Notes: generated by a model from the letters alone, not told the origin. Numbered from the stretch's first letter, positions 23,441-37,146 are shown. The stretch is DNA of 64,000 bases from Raphanus sativus (GCF_000801105.2 NC_079514.1:19570293-19634292), one strand, 5' to 3'. Numbers and translations: made by a program.

Positions 23441-25950
23441 TATCTAAAACGGGTTCGGTTATTTGTACTCAAAGTAATCAAAGTATCTGATTCGGTTCAA
23501 ATTTTTGTATCCAAATTACTCAAAAGTAACCAAAAATATCCATTCTATACAGTTTTTTGGGTAAACTTTTATCCAAACTATCATATTTTATCCAAAAATA
23601 CTCAAAAGTACCGAAAATAACTACTATAGTTAACTTATAATATTAATTTAAAATATTAAAATAATTATAACTATAACTATAACATATATTTTTAGATATA
23701 TATTCACATTTCGGATATCTTTGGGTACTCATCCGGTTCTCGGTTCGGGTCGGGTTTGGGACCGGTTTTTCGGATATAGCAATTTAGAACTCATTCGGAT
23801 ATTTACTCCGGGTCTGATCGGGTTCGGGACCCTGATTTACGGGTCGGTTTCGGGTTGGTTCTTCGGGTCCGGATATTGTGCTCAGGCCTATACTCTTTTA
23901 AAATGAAACACGATAAAGAAAGATAAAAAGCTTAAGTTTTTTATAAAAAACAAATATATGAAAATATGACATTTACTAAATATTTGTCAATTTAAAAAAA
24001 TAAAGAAAAATAAACCCGCGCTTTGAAAGCGCGGATCAAAATCTAGTTTATACTATTAAAACAGGATACACTTCACACGTTTTACTGTTTTGCCCCTACC
24101 AGTTAAGCGTTTCCTTCCTTTCCATTAATGGTAGTTTCGTACTTTCAGACCTGATTATTTCTTAACCATTTTTGGTTACGCAATAACCAGCATTTATCGC
24201 CTATTCGGATGCGTCTCATTAGGGGTAGTTTAGGACTTTCCGCACCGGTTATTTCTTAACCGTTATTGGTTACGCAATAACCGATGGTTATCGCCTACTC
24301 GGATCTGGTATCATTTAAAACAGCTTGCACCCCGTCTTTTTACTCTCAATACCCATGCTCTTTATCATTGCTGTCCCCTGCGGCGAGGGTAGAAACGACC
24401 TTCGATACCTGTTTACCCCTGAACCGTTTCATCGATTCCCTACATTCCGATTAGATAACCAGATCAAATAATCCTGCCATTGTTCTCCTCTCTGAAACTG
24501 CGTTGTTTTTCTCTTTTGAGACGAGTTCCATTTCGAGCCTGCGTTTTTTTCTCAAACCGTTTTGTTGGTTTGGTTTTAGACCGCTTCAACCTCTGTCTCA
24601 TCCGGTATACCATGATTTATTCCGTGGAACCAAACGACAACACGTTTAGGGGTCCAATCCTTAAATTCAAACGATTCGACCTCTGCTCAACCCACGTGAC
24701 TCAAACCCTGAACCCTCTAACGTAGTATCTTATTCCATATTGACGATTAAGTGTCACTGATATTCGTGTTCATGCACACCAATTAACCTAATGTGCACAC
24801 TACCACAATCGAATGGTATGTCGATGTAGCACTTTAGGATCGAATCCACAGAGACCAACTCTTACACTTTATTTCTATTGGATCAAAATCAAGCTAAAAC
24901 AAATATGGGGTTTTGATTTAAGTAGTGACGTGCAAGTAAAGTAAATGATTGCAAAGAGTAAATTCAAATTAAAGAGAAGCCAGTCTAGGGTTACTTCATC
25001 GGGTGCTAAAACTTGTGAGCTAAACAATTATTCAAGTGCTAATAAGAACAGTCTAGAACTCGGATCACTCAAGTAGAACAGTCCACTGTCGTAGTACTGC
25101 TCCCTATGCTGATCGATCTCACCGTCTAACTGTCGTTGAGGTGAGAAGCGATCGCAAGCAATAGAGATCAGGTCCGATAGGTTATAAAACACCCTAATAT
25201 CTACTTTCGCTGATTAGGGATGCAATGCTCATTCAAAACAGATCTAGCAACCTATTACACGGTTAATGAACAGGTTAAACCTATGATCTAACATTAAGCG
25301 GCCAGTTTAATGCAAGCAATAAGAACATTTATGAATGAAGACAATCAATGGATTCACTTATCTATGTTTAGCTCACGAAATCAACATCCTAGAACCCTAG
25401 ACAAGCTAGCCGACTACTCAGCCATGACACAAGAAAAGACAAGCATCAATACTGAATAATACTGCATAAAATAACAGAAACAAGAGATAGGGTTCAGGGG
25501 TTCTTCTCTATGGAGAGAGATAGCCTTCTCCCTTTACAAAGTAGCAAATCTCCAAGTAAAAAGCTCTAGAGTCTGTTTCTTTATGAAAAGTAGCATAGAA
25601 TGATGTAGAAAATAGAAAAAAGAAGTTATATCAAAAGCCACAGGCGGCCAGAGAGAAAAAGAGGATAATTAGGGCAAATCCCGAGATGTTGTATTTTCCT
25701 TATTCGTCGGGAACAACCGCGGGATCACTCCGTCTGCTTGTTCCGCTTGATCGGGAACAGTCATCAGACTGTTCTGCGTGAAAATCACCAAACTGCACTG
25801 TTTTCTGCTTCTTTTGTTCCAGCAGGTCCATCTCCCATCCAGTGCAACTCCAGACCTTTAATGACTCGAAAAGGACTAGAAAGACTCGATAAAGACTTGA
25901 AAACCAATTAGAAAACATATATACAATGATGTTTAAAACACCATATATCA
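23441..25950. repeat. 2.5-kb direct repeat, right copy
   Basis: This is the second copy of 17212-19723. It joins truncated gag at 23440/23441 with little shared sequence, so a non-homologous or microhomology junction made it. It carries a second Helitron 3' terminus (hairpin and CTAG at 24043-24046), the same flank, a GTCAC site (24753-24757) and a complete LTR. Confidence 0.93.
24758..25950 (-). mobile_element. Athila-like LTR, right copy
   Basis: The 1193-bp LTR is bounded by GTCAC on both sides (24753-24757 and 25951-25955), so by itself it looks like a solo LTR. It is nearly identical to 18530-19723. It does not directly adjoin gag, as a genuine 5' LTR and primer-binding site would. Confidence 0.88.
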
Positions 25951-25955
25951 GTCAC

Positions 25956-26816
25956 CAGCGCACTCATATTATGATTACTATTTACAATGACAAATTCATC
26001 TCAGCCTTCGGATCCCATGATCTCGACATTTCATCATACGAACGAAGTTCTTCTTTTGACTAATCCATAAATTTGTTCATAGATAAGAACGCAACCCGTG
26101 ATCCAAATACGTAATCTTTTATTTTTATTTTTTTCAAACACAAAAGCATCTGCTATACAATCCATATTTTCCTATATTCCTGATCATGCTAACTGATGTT
26201 GTCTTTCGTGGATTCTTATAAAATATTAACAGATTTTACATATGTATTTATTTACACAGCTAATCAGTTACATATTATGTTAAAAAAATTATAATTATTA
26301 TAATCCTACAAGATGGGGTTTTTTTTATTTTCTTTTACATTTTTCGAAAATCAAAATAGTTATTCAGTCCTTCCATATTTTGAATGCTCAATGAAACTTG
26401 GTCGATGGTCAATGCATTAACCAAAAAATTTCTGCAAAGCTTCTATATCTTCTTGGTGCATTAACTACATACTTGGTCGATACTCTAACAGTATAGATAC
26501 TATTAATTAAATAGTTAATGCACTTCAAGGAATATCGCTGTTTTAGAAAAAAATCTCTTTATTAATTTGAAATGGTTAGTTGATCCGCAAGTTTAGGTTT
26601 GTAAATATTATGGCAAATATTATCTTAACTGCATAATTGTTCTTTAGGAAATGAGCATTCAAAAAACAAATATTTTAGTACCTAAAATACGAACCTAGAT
26701 ATTCTCTAACAATAAAATTTAGGTTTTGCGAGCACCTTGTCTATATATCTTCTTATAAATAGAAACATTCCCATCTACTTCAACTCACAATCATTTCAAC
26801 GAAAAACAAAAACAAT
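25956..26816. other. AT-rich segment upstream of the Helitron RPA gene
   Basis: No coding sequence is seen. TATATATCTTCTTATAAATAG near 26740-26761 may hold the TATA box for the gene starting at 26817. Confidence 0.4.
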
Positions 26817-29360
26817 ATGAGTTCTCTTATGCCTTTCACGCAGTTGAGTGAAGTGAAGCCTTTCAAATGCGGCTGGAAGGTTCACGTGAAAGTGTTACAT
26901 AGCTGGAAACAGTACAACTCCGTCTCTGGAGAAACACTTGAAATGATCTTATCAGACGAACATGTAAGTTTTCAATACTTCATTTTAATTATTTAATACA
27001 TTGAACATAGTGTATAATTTGTTTGTATTCATCTTAACGTTAATAACTTTAATGCATTTGTTTATGAACATGGAACAGGGATGCAAAATTCATGCTACCT
27101 GCAAGAAGGCGTACTTGGAGAGCAAGGGGAGGCTTCTACCAGTTGGAGTTTGGAGAAATATTCAAAATTTCTCACTAAGCCCTGCCACAGGGATGTACCG
27201 ACCAACTGAGCATTCCTATAAGATGGCGTTCGTTCATAATATCACAATCACCAAATCCAATCATGTCGACGAGGACATGTTTCTCAGTTTGGTCGATTTT
27301 CAGTTGGTTATGAGTGGATCCCTTCAACAATGTTTTCTCATTGGTATTATACACAATTTAATTTTCTTAAATTTATACACATTATTTCTTTTGTTATTAA
27401 TAAATTTCTGAAAACATATTTTGTTTGATATAAAATTGCAGAAGTTATTGGTCAGGTTGTTGACCTGAGAGAGCTTGAAACAATTCATGTTTCAGGCAAA
27501 CCAAGGAGGAAACTAGAGTTTCATTTGCGCGACATCAAGTCTGTTCTATACTAACTATATTTCAAGATCATATTATATTTTATGAGTTAATTCTTATGTT
27601 AAGGTTAAATATTGTAATAATTTTTGAGTATTCTGTGCAATACAATGATTCAGGGATTCCATGTTGTTTATGGGGAAAGTTCACCGAGATCCTGTATGAA
27701 GGTTGCACACAGAACGAAGATGGAATGACAATCCGTCTCATCAGATGGGTGAATATTGGACGATTCAGAGGTCTTTTTTATGCTCTTAAAATGTTTTAAC
27801 CCGAAACTAATTTATGGTGGTAGTTTGTTTTATTTGACATCAGCAGGATTTTTATTTGACAGAAGAAATACAACTGTGCAATGCATTTGAAGCGTCTGAC
27901 ATCGTTATTCAGTTAGAGCTGCCGCAATAAAAAAAAATGGTAAACCATTCCCCGGAGAGAGAATGTGAAAGCCCCGGTGGCCACGCGTTGTGGAAATCTG
28001 GTGTGGTGCGGATTCGAACTCGGGTCCCTTAGGGATCCACGGAACGCGTTGACCACCCGACCACAGACGCGTGGTTAGAGCTGCCGCAATCAAAGAATTT
28101 CGGTTTGTATTCCGATTAACATTCCTGAGTTACAATTATAATTATTAGTTATTAGATGGGAGGTTAATTTGATATAAAATTAACACTCTACAGGTTTAAT
28201 GAAGAAGAAAAATCCCTTGCCCTTTGTGATACTAGAGATGAAAAATTCGAACTCGAATCTCTTAATGGTGTGCAAGATAAGCGTGACAAGTGGCTGTTGT
28301 CGCCGCGAAGAACTATAAGTGAATTAACTGGATGTCTTGAGGTTACTGATATTTTTAAGTTCTTTTCGATTTGTAGATAACGTTAATGATTTGGTGTCAG
28401 ATGAAGTTTAAACATGACTGCTTTTTAACTTGAAACGTAGGCTGAAAAAAACTTGGTCATGTGTACTGTCTATGCAATTGATTCGGACTGGGGATGGTAT
28501 TACTTTGGTTGTTCGACATGCAACAAAAAAAATTTTAAGGTGGGAACTAATGTGAGGACTCTTAATGGACAAGAGATTACTTCACATATTTGGTGGTGTG
28601 AGGTGTGCAAGGAGAATATTACTTCTGTATCCCTAAGGTATATGATAATTTTTAAATGTTTAACAATTATCTATATTACCAAATATGCAAAATGCTTATA
28701 TTCATTTTCTAGGTCTAAGTTTCACTTGATGGTGAAGGATGATACCAGAGAAGCAAGGCTCATGCTTCTCGACATGGTTGCATCTGGATTGATTTCAGAA
28801 TCCGCAACCGAACTTTTAAATGATTCTTTTGACGAGGTACAATATTCGTGTTTTTATATTTTTCTGATTAAGTTGCAATATTTATTTAGAGGTTTGGTTT
28901 TGTTAGCTCGACGATCCAGACGATTTGCCTGAAGCAATTACTCAGATTGTTGGCAAGACTTTCACTTTCGGAATCTACGTAGAGAAAGAGCATATTGTAT
29001 ATGGTTCCGAAATTTACAGGGTTGGAAGGGTGTATAAATACAGATTGGAATGCTTGAACACTGACGTAAGTCAAACAAATTCTCTTTCAGACAAAGGTGT
29101 CACATCAACGAGTGGTGAAGAGGTATTTTATTATGGTTTTTGAAGATTTGTTAATTTATACCTATGAATCTGACTTATAATTTCAATGAAAATTTCTTTA
29201 GAGTGTTTTACATCTCAACGATGACGAAGATAACAGCGAGGAAATGTCTACTCTATCCACTAAGCGCAAAAATCTGACTACCGAAACAGTTGACATATCT
29301 TCATCGACCAGGAATCTACGATCAAAAGCTGTCAAACTTGAAAAGATGAAGGAGCTTTAG
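26817..29360 (+). pseudogene. Helitron RPA1-like ssDNA-binding protein, broken
   Basis: About ten exons encode a plant RPA1-like protein of the kind carried by autonomous Helitrons. The start MSSLMPFTQLSEVKPFKCGW (26817-26963) opens the first OB fold. EVIGQVVDLRELE and IPCCLWGKF mark the second, and WYYFGCSTC...WWCEVC the C-terminal zinc ribbon (28441-28637). DDPDDLPEAITQIVGK follows. The tail is acidic then basic, ending MKEL at 29360. Two defects are visible: a SINE at 27929-28074 inserts a stop (CAATAA) into an exon, and the acceptor before TGATTCAGGG (about 27645) reads AA where AG is needed. In Helitrons this protein probably protects single-stranded intermediates of rolling-circle transposition. 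Confidence 0.85.
27929..28074 (-). mobile_element. Short SINE with poly(T) end, inserted in an RPA exon
   Basis: This 146-bp unit is flanked by a perfect 16-bp duplication TTAGAGCTGCCGCAAT (27913-27928 and 28075-28090). Read on the minus strand it has an A-box-like TGGTCGGGTGG, a B box AGTTCGAATCC and a terminal run of nine T's. It resembles SINEs with poly(T) tails; the family name is not certain. Confidence 0.85.
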
Positions 29361-30197
29361 ACGAATTCTAGCAAGAACATCTAAACCAAGGGCTCATTTT
29401 TTTTTTTGGATTTTTATTAAGATTTCTATGATTCTATGTTTTCCAGTTTAATGTGGTTTTTTGAATATTGTTTGGTTTTTTGAAAGAAGAAATAAAATTG
29501 GGTTTTCGTTCGCTTAATTATTTGGTTTTCGTTAAATTACCAATAATTATAGCTAGTTTATATTCAATAGTTACATAACGTCGACTGGAACATTAATAAC
29601 TGAAACATTATTAGATTATGAAACATTAATATTAGTTAAATCAAATTTTGTATCTGCAGTATTAAATTCAGTGGAAATATTTCTTACGAACATAAAAAAT
29701 ATACAGCATTTTCAATTGTTAACTTGATATGTAATGCGTTATGAAAAATCCGATATATATGAATAATTTCCATACATAGAATAATATATAATTATAGATT
29801 CAATACCGTAGTTGCATTACCTCGACTGAAACATTAATATCTTCAGTATTAAATTCAGTTAAAATATTGAATTACGAACATAAAAATATATAGAGCATTT
29901 TCAATTGTAACTTAACATGTATTGAGTTATAAAAATTGCATATGTATGTCTAAAGACTATACATGGAATATTATAACATATGTTATTTATGCGGTAGATA
30001 ATTTTTAATGTGTGGAATTTATAACGTGATTATATATAGATATTTTATTTCCACTCTAGCAGTTATGTACACCGTTTTGTACGTTAAATAAATACAATGC
30101 ACTAGATTATAGATTTGATAATATATTTATTCTCTAAATATCTACAATATCAAACTTGCGACAAAACCTCCAACCTAATACTAAACTCATTTACCGC
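29361..30197. other. AT-rich spacer between the Helitron genes
   Basis: No gene is seen. A pair of loosely similar blocks (around 29580-29720 and 29810-29950: CGACTGRAACATTAATA...GAACATAAAAATATA...CATTTTCAATTG) suggests an old local duplication. Confidence 0.45.
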
Positions 30198-33100
30198 CAT
30201 GAAAGACAAAACGAAGAACACTGTTCCTAAAGGTTCGAACAATGAGAGGAAAAGAGAAACCGTTAATGATGACGCAGAAAATAGTGTTTCCCAATCAAGG
30301 ACTGATCAAATCTATAACTCTGTGCCATTGAAGAGGGCTTTTGGAAGTGTCATATCTGATGTAACTAATAAACATCCTTCAGTAGGGATACCAATTATTC
30401 TAAGTGGTCAGTTGTCGTCTCTACGTGCATCTGTAGTCTTCGGAACTAACAATGGTATGCATCTATACAATTTACTGGCTTTCCATCTTTAAGTTTTTGT
30501 ATGTCAAATATCACATACCTAATCTATACTATTTTGCTTGATATCTTGACATGTTTTGAGTAAAGGGAACGGGAATACCAGTGTGTCTGGTAAGAGGGTT
30601 AAGAGTAATCCAGATTTTATCTATAAGACCAAATGATAATCTGTCCAGATTCATCCATACATGAGTTTTCTTAATAATATACCTATTATGAAGAACTTTA
30701 TATAGACTTTTTCTACTCTTAAGCACAAGCAAATTTAACGTCGACAACAAGTACTTTGCATCCAAGTATACTAGCTCAGGGATCAACAACGAAGAGGAAG
30801 AGAACACCCAAGAACGATGAAGCAGAAAATATCCAGCCAGTATTTACTTCTGAAGCTTCGAATATCCATTTACCAAGAGTACTCTCTGGTGAGTTGTCTT
30901 TGTTTTTGATAGAGATTAATAATTGAACATAAATATGGTTGATTTCTTTATATTTTAATATTAAGGTGTAAATGAGTATATGAAAAAGAAGATCATTTCT
31001 TCTGGTAAGAGGGTAAAGAGTGCTCGAGCTTATCACTGTAAGACCTTATGATTCTCTTATTGGTTTAGTGGACATCTTATTTTTTTAATATACCTTTAAT
31101 TTAATTTAAAAATATTTTTTTTCTACAAACGAAACACAAGATAACTTATCAGCGAAACCGAGTACTTTACAGCCACAGTTAACGGTCCAAGGACTCCTAA
31201 TTTGTCTTCTGCCGCAACTACTCAACAAGGGTTGGCTGCTTTGCGATTGAAGAGCACTTTACCAAGAGTAATTTTTTGTGCGTTGTTAATCTATTCTTAT
31301 ATGTATTAGCTTCTGATAAGAGGGTAAAGAGTGCTCGAGCTTATCATTGTAAGACCTTATGATTCTCTTATTGGTTTAGTGAGACATGTTATTTTTTTAA
31401 TATACCTTTAATTTAATTTTAAAATAATGGATTTCTCCAAATGAAGCACAAGATAACTTAACAGTGAAACCGAGTACTTTACAGCCACAATCAACGGTCC
31501 AAGGATCTACTCCTAATTTGGCTTTTGCAGCAACTACTCAACAATGGACGGCTGCTTTGCGATTGAAGAGCACTTTACCAAGAGTACTTTCTGGTGCGTT
31601 GTTGATCTATTATTATATGTATTAGCTTTTGGTAAGAGGGTAAAGAGTGCTCGTGCTTATCACTGTAAGATCTTATGATTCTCTTATTGGTTTAGTGAGA
31701 CATGTTATTTTTTTAATATACCTTTAATTTAATTTTAAAATAAGGGGTTTCTACAAACGAAGAACAAGATAACTTAGTGGTTCCTTTGCAGGTAATACAG
31801 AAAGGACACAGATAAATGAAGGTATTTTTCGAAAGTCTTATAATAACTCTTATAAGCCCGTGTTACTCAACTATTTAATGTATTTCTATTGTCCCCATGG
31901 ATCTTCCAGATCCTGATGGATACGATAGTGAGGAAAATGATGATGAACTAGCTCAATTTGATTATGATGGTATGTACCATCACCTCTATCTTTATATTTT
32001 TGTTTCTACATATATCGTAGAAATTAGTTTTTTTTTTAAACGTCGATGTAGTACAACCATTATTTTGGAGATATATAATATAATTTGTTTATAGGAAACT
32101 CTGATCAACTTGGAGAACAGGAGTATGAATGCAGCAGTGAGGAAAGTGGGTCAGGTCTGATTCAACCATATCTTCAATGCAAGAGACTGTTCCAGTGTTA
32201 TCAAGGACCAAGAAGCCCGCCCTCCGAAGTGGTTATAAGTATAAAAGCAGTTAAATAACAATTTTTTATTTAATTGTGTCTTATCTTATGTTTAATATAC
32301 ACAATTGTAGTATACAAGGATGAAGGTGATGCGGAATGGAAATGTGAATATTGCAACGCTATCATGTGGTATGGTGAGCGCTTAAACAAGAAAAGAAACC
32401 AGCGTAAACAGAAATTTTCTTGTGTTGTGGGCAAGGTCAAGTTCAGCTGCCATTGTTAAAAGATTCACCGTCACTATTGAAACGATATCTAACTGAAGAT
32501 GACAAAGAAAGCAAATATTATCGTGAAAACATTAGATCTATTAACATGGTATTATCATTTACATCACTTGATGGGAAAGTGGATCGAGCAGTAAAAAAAA
32601 GGGCCGTGGTCCTAACATGTTTCAGCTACAAAGAGAAAACTATCGTTTGATAGGTAGTTTGAAACCTCCTGTGAATGACTATGCTAAATTTGGTCAGCTC
32701 TATATTATCGACACAGAGAAAGAGGTAGCTAATCGCGCTGCCATCTTTGGGTATAAATGATAGTACCCGAAATATTATCTCTTTATTTTAATTATTACGA
32801 TTTTTTCTGACAAGCACTCTAATACTGTCGCAGGAAGTACAAGCGAGTTGAAGATAAGGCAAACAAAGAGAAGTTGAGGGAGAAAGTAATTGAGTCTATA
32901 ATTTCCATGCTTAACGAGGTCAATCCATATGTCCAACAATTCAGATCAGCAAGGGATATGTTTGATACTAATCTGGACCAAACATTTCATATGCGCATTG
33001 TTAGTAGTCAAGAGAAGGATGGAAGGACATATGACACTCCTATTGCATCTGAAGTTACTGCCTTGATTTCAGTAGATTTCAGTTTGGACATGGATAAAAG

Positions 33101-36100
33101 AGATATTGTGTTGGAAGAAGTACAAAGTGGATATCTTAAAAGGATCAGTGAGATTCATCCTGCTTATCTTGCTCTTCAATATCCTCTAATTTTTAATTAC
33201 GGTAAAGATGGGTTCAGGCTTGGAATTATAAAAAGAAGAACCACTGCTACGGAGAGTCTCAAGAGGGAAGCAATAAGCATGAGGCAATGGTATGCTTATC
33301 GGATGCATGAAAGAGAAAACGAGTGTCATAATCTACTCCATTCTAAATGATTGTTTGAGCAATTCTTGGTTGAATTTTCTACTACTATAGAGGCTAACCG
33401 TTTGTTCTATCTAAGGATGAACCAAAAATGTCTTAGATCGGATAGCTATGACTCGATCAAAGCTGCTGAAAATGCTGGAAATACAGATATGCATGATCAA
33501 GGACAAATGTTTGTGCTACCAGCGACGTTCACTGGAGGTCCAAGATAAATGAAGAATATGTATTTAGATGCAATGGTAATATGTAGACATTTTGGATTCC
33601 CTGATTTGTTTATAACATTTACATGCAATTCCAAGTGGCCTGAAATCGTAAGACATCTGCTACCGCGCAAGCTTACTGCTAATGATAGGCCAGATATCAT
33701 TTGCAGAATTTTTAAATGCAAGTTGGAGTCGCTTATGACGGATTTGACAGATAGAGAGCTGTTGGGCAAGACCATCGCATGTGAGTTGGTTTGTTTGAAT
33801 TTTTTTATTTTTACATGTCTTTTTGTCACATATAGAAACAGATATATTGACGTCTTTATTGCAGCGACGTATACTATTGAACTTCAGAAGCTTGGCCTAC
33901 CACATGCACACTTTCTTTTATTCATGCGTCCTAACTCGAAATTTCCAACAACTAATGACATTGATAAGATCATCTTGGCAGAAATTCCAGATAAAGAGAC
34001 GGAGCCCAACCTTTATGATGTAGTAAAGGACATGATGATTCATGGACCTTGCAGAGCTGTTAACATGAATTCACCATGTATTTAGAATGGTATATGTATT
34101 AAGCAATATCCAAAAACCCATGCCGAAGTCACCACAGTGAACAAAGAGGGTTTTCCATTTTATAGAAAATGGAAGTCAGGTCGCTTTATAGAGAAAAACA
34201 GCTTCAAATGTGACAACACGTATGTCATACCATATAACACGGAGTTGTCCCTAAGTTATCGGGCACACATTAACGTTGAATGGTGCAATCACTCTGGTTC
34301 AATAAAATACTTATTCAAGTATATTAATAAAGGTCAGGATCGTGTTACCGTTGCCATTGAGCCTCCCAATAAAGATGGAGCAACAGAGAATGTACCTGCC
34401 ACTACATCTAAAACTGTAGAAAAGAAGAATGAAATTAAAGATTATTTTAATTGCAGGTTAATTCTTAAATTTTGATATATCTTTAGCTTAAACGGTTTTA
34501 TATTGTGTAAATATTTCTACCTAATAATTGTTTTTGAACATTGCCCGTAACCAATGATTATTTCAGATATGTCTCCGCGTGTGAAGGTGCTTGGCAGAAC
34601 TTCTAGTTTCCGATTCACTATAGATCCATGCCTTTTGAGAGAATACAATTCCATCTACCTGGAAAACAGACAATTGTCTTTAAGGACGATGACACATACG
34701 ATGAGGTAACCAGCCGAAAGCTGATCGAAAATACTATGTTGCTCGGGTGGTTCGAGTTAAACAAGGTCAATGCAAAGGCTCAGACACTCACTCTCGCCGA
34801 AATTCCCATATGGTTTACTTGGAATAAAAAGGAAAAAAAATTTCATGAAAGAAAGAGAGGGTCCAGCATTGGGCGAATCAATTACGCCCCTCGGCTCATT
34901 GAAGAAGCTTTCTATATGTGAGTCTTGCTAAACATTGTGAGAGGACCAACATTTTTTGAGGACATAAGAACTTATCAAAATGTTCGTTATGAAACATTCA
35001 AAGAAACATGCTTTGCAAGGGGACTTCTAAAAGATGATCAAGAATATATAGAAGACATCATCAGGACGAATTTTTACTGGTTCTGCATCTTACTTGCATC
35101 ATGTATTTGTTGTTATGCTGTTTTCGGGTACGCTGTCTATGCCTGAAGTTATTTGGGAGAAGACTTGGGAGTTCCTTTGTGATGACATCAAATATAAACG
35201 AAGGCAGCTATTAAATAGACCAGGTAATAATATATGCTATACTTATTACCGTTCATGATAGATAATTATAAATAGTTAATAATAAAACGACTAGTGATAA
35301 TGTTTGACGTGCAGATCTTTGTTTATCTGACGAGGAGAAAAAAGAATATGCTCTCATAGAAATTGAAAAAAAATCTAAAGAGCAACGGAACTTCATTGGA
35401 GAACTAGAAGAAAATGCCTCAGCCAGTACCTGATATAATTAATAACAATGTCCTGATTATGGATGAGTTAAGTTACGATCTAGAAGAGGTAAAAGCTAAT
35501 CATGATCGTGATCTACCAAAGTTGACTGAGGAGCAGAGGAAGATTTATGATGAGATAACCGATGTTGTGTTAAACAAAAAGGGAGGTGTGTTTTTCGTTT
35601 ATGGCTTTGGTGGTATTGGGAAAACCTTTTTGTGGAGATTACTTTCTGCTGCTATCAGATACAGGGGCCATACATGTTTGAATGTAGCGTCAAGTGGGAT
35701 AGCTTCTCTATTACTACCAGGAGGAAGAACAGCACATTCTAGATTTGGAATTCCTATCAATCCTGATGAGTTTTCCACCTGCAAATTTGCGCCAGGAAGC
35801 GATCAAGCAGAACTTATGAAAGCAGCTTCTCTTATCATTTGGGATGAAGCGCCGATGATGAGTAAGCATTGTTTTGAAGCACTGGATATGACTATGAAAG
35901 ACATTTTTCGAAATAAGGATAAACGACCTTTTGGTGGGAAAGTTATTGTACTTGGAGGGGATTTTAGACAAGTTTTACCCGTAATTCATGGAGCTGGAAG
36001 GGCTGAAATCGTTAATGAGTCGCTCAATACTTCTTACCTTTGGAAAGCATGTTAAATTCTTGCAGCTAACGAAGAATATGAGGCTTATGTCGAAGGATTT

Positions 36101-37056
36101 GTCACCTGAAGAAGCAAAAGAACTTGAAGTGTTTTCACAGTGGATTTTAGATGTTGGAGATGGAAATCTTGGCGTAGGAGATGATGGTGAATCTGTAATC
36201 ACAATTCCATATGAGTTTCTTATTCTTGATGTCGATGATCCAGTTGATACGATAAGCAAAGCAATGTATGGGAATGCCATTTCTTTACAATATAATAAAG
36301 AACCACAATTTTTCCAAGAGAGAGCAATATTGTGTCCTACTAACGAGGATGTGAACTTTATTAATCAACACATGTTGGATAAGTTGCAAGGCTAGCTTTT
36401 GGCTTACTTATTTTATGATTTTTCATTTATTATGGATTTACTTGTGTTTTGAAACTCTTTTAATTTTGGTTCTTTCATGCAGGTTAGGAAAGGTTTTATC
36501 TGAGTTCTGATTCTATCAATGCTTCAGACGGGTTTTCCGTTAACGATCAAGCTCTCACTCCCGATTTTCTGCATAGCATCAAAGTGTCTGGTTTACCTAA
36601 CCATAGTTTGTGATTGAAGGTGGGGGTGTCCTATCATGTTGCTAAGGAACATTGATCCGCACAGGAGAAAAATAAACGGAACCAGACTTCAGAAAAAGAA
36701 TTATATGATTTCATGATAAAAGCCAAAGTTATCACAAGTGAAAAAGTTGGGGAAACTGTACTTATTCCCATACTCTCGATAACACCTTCTGATAAGAAGT
36801 TGCCATTCAAAATGAGGAGGCGACAACTCCCAATAGCGGTTGTATTTGCAATAACAATCAATAAAAGTCAAGGTCAATCACTTGCACAGGTTGGTCTTTT
36901 TCTACCAAGACCTATGTTTTCTCATGGCAACTATATGTTGCCGTGTCTAGAGTCACTTCTAAGAAAGGATTGAAGATTTTGATCGTCGACAGTGAAGGCA
37001 AGCCTCAACATCAGACAAAGAACGTTGTTTTCAAAGAGATATTCAATAATCTGTGA
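30198..37056 (+). pseudogene. Helitron Rep/helicase (RepHel), degenerate
   Basis: This is the transposase of an autonomous Helitron: a rolling-circle Rep nuclease fused to a Pif1-type helicase. In order: an N-terminal region of repeated short exons (30198-31900); an acidic piece (31897-32150); the conserved WKCEYCNAIMWYGERL block (32336); the helitron-like N domain (32834-34085) with LPATFTGGPR and [13 protein letters not shown]; the HUH motif His-Ala-His at 33903-33911; the Tyr motif YLFKYINKG near 34310-34335; and the helicase (35414-37056) with Walker A GGIGKT (about 35608-35625), Walker B IIWDEAP, GGDFRQVLP and TINKSQGQSL. It is dead: in-frame stops at 33348, 33546, 34083, about 34604 and 34919, and frameshifts near 32415, 32600, 35060, 36045 and 36935. 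HUH and Walker residues survive. Confidence 0.9.
30870..31750 (+). repeat. Tandemly repeated exon-intron units in the RepHel 5' region
   Basis: Blocks starting GGTAAGAGGGTAAAGAGTGC recur at about 31004, 31314 and 31631 (period about 310-320 bp), with a shorter relative at 30571. Each unit carries one exon ending ...LKSTLPRV(L)SG and an intron with CTTATGATTCTCTTATTGG. The protein therefore gained repeats of a Ser/Thr/Gln-rich segment by exon duplication. Confidence 0.75.
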
Positions 37057-37146
37057 TCTGTCAAGTTTGAGATTTTTTTGTGGACCCTTGATATATTTTC
37101 GGATTGCTTGAAGTTGGTCTCTATGAGTTGATGTATTTTTTAATTC

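Noticed and set aside
18530..25950. A standard complete LTR retrotransposon
   Set aside because: The right LTR is separated from gag by a copy of the left genomic flank and has its own GTCAC on both sides, so the pair is not a normal 5'/3' LTR set.
27905..28093. tRNA-like sequence and a minus-strand frame
   Set aside because: Box A/B motifs belong to a 146-bp SINE with 16-bp target duplications; no cloverleaf forms.
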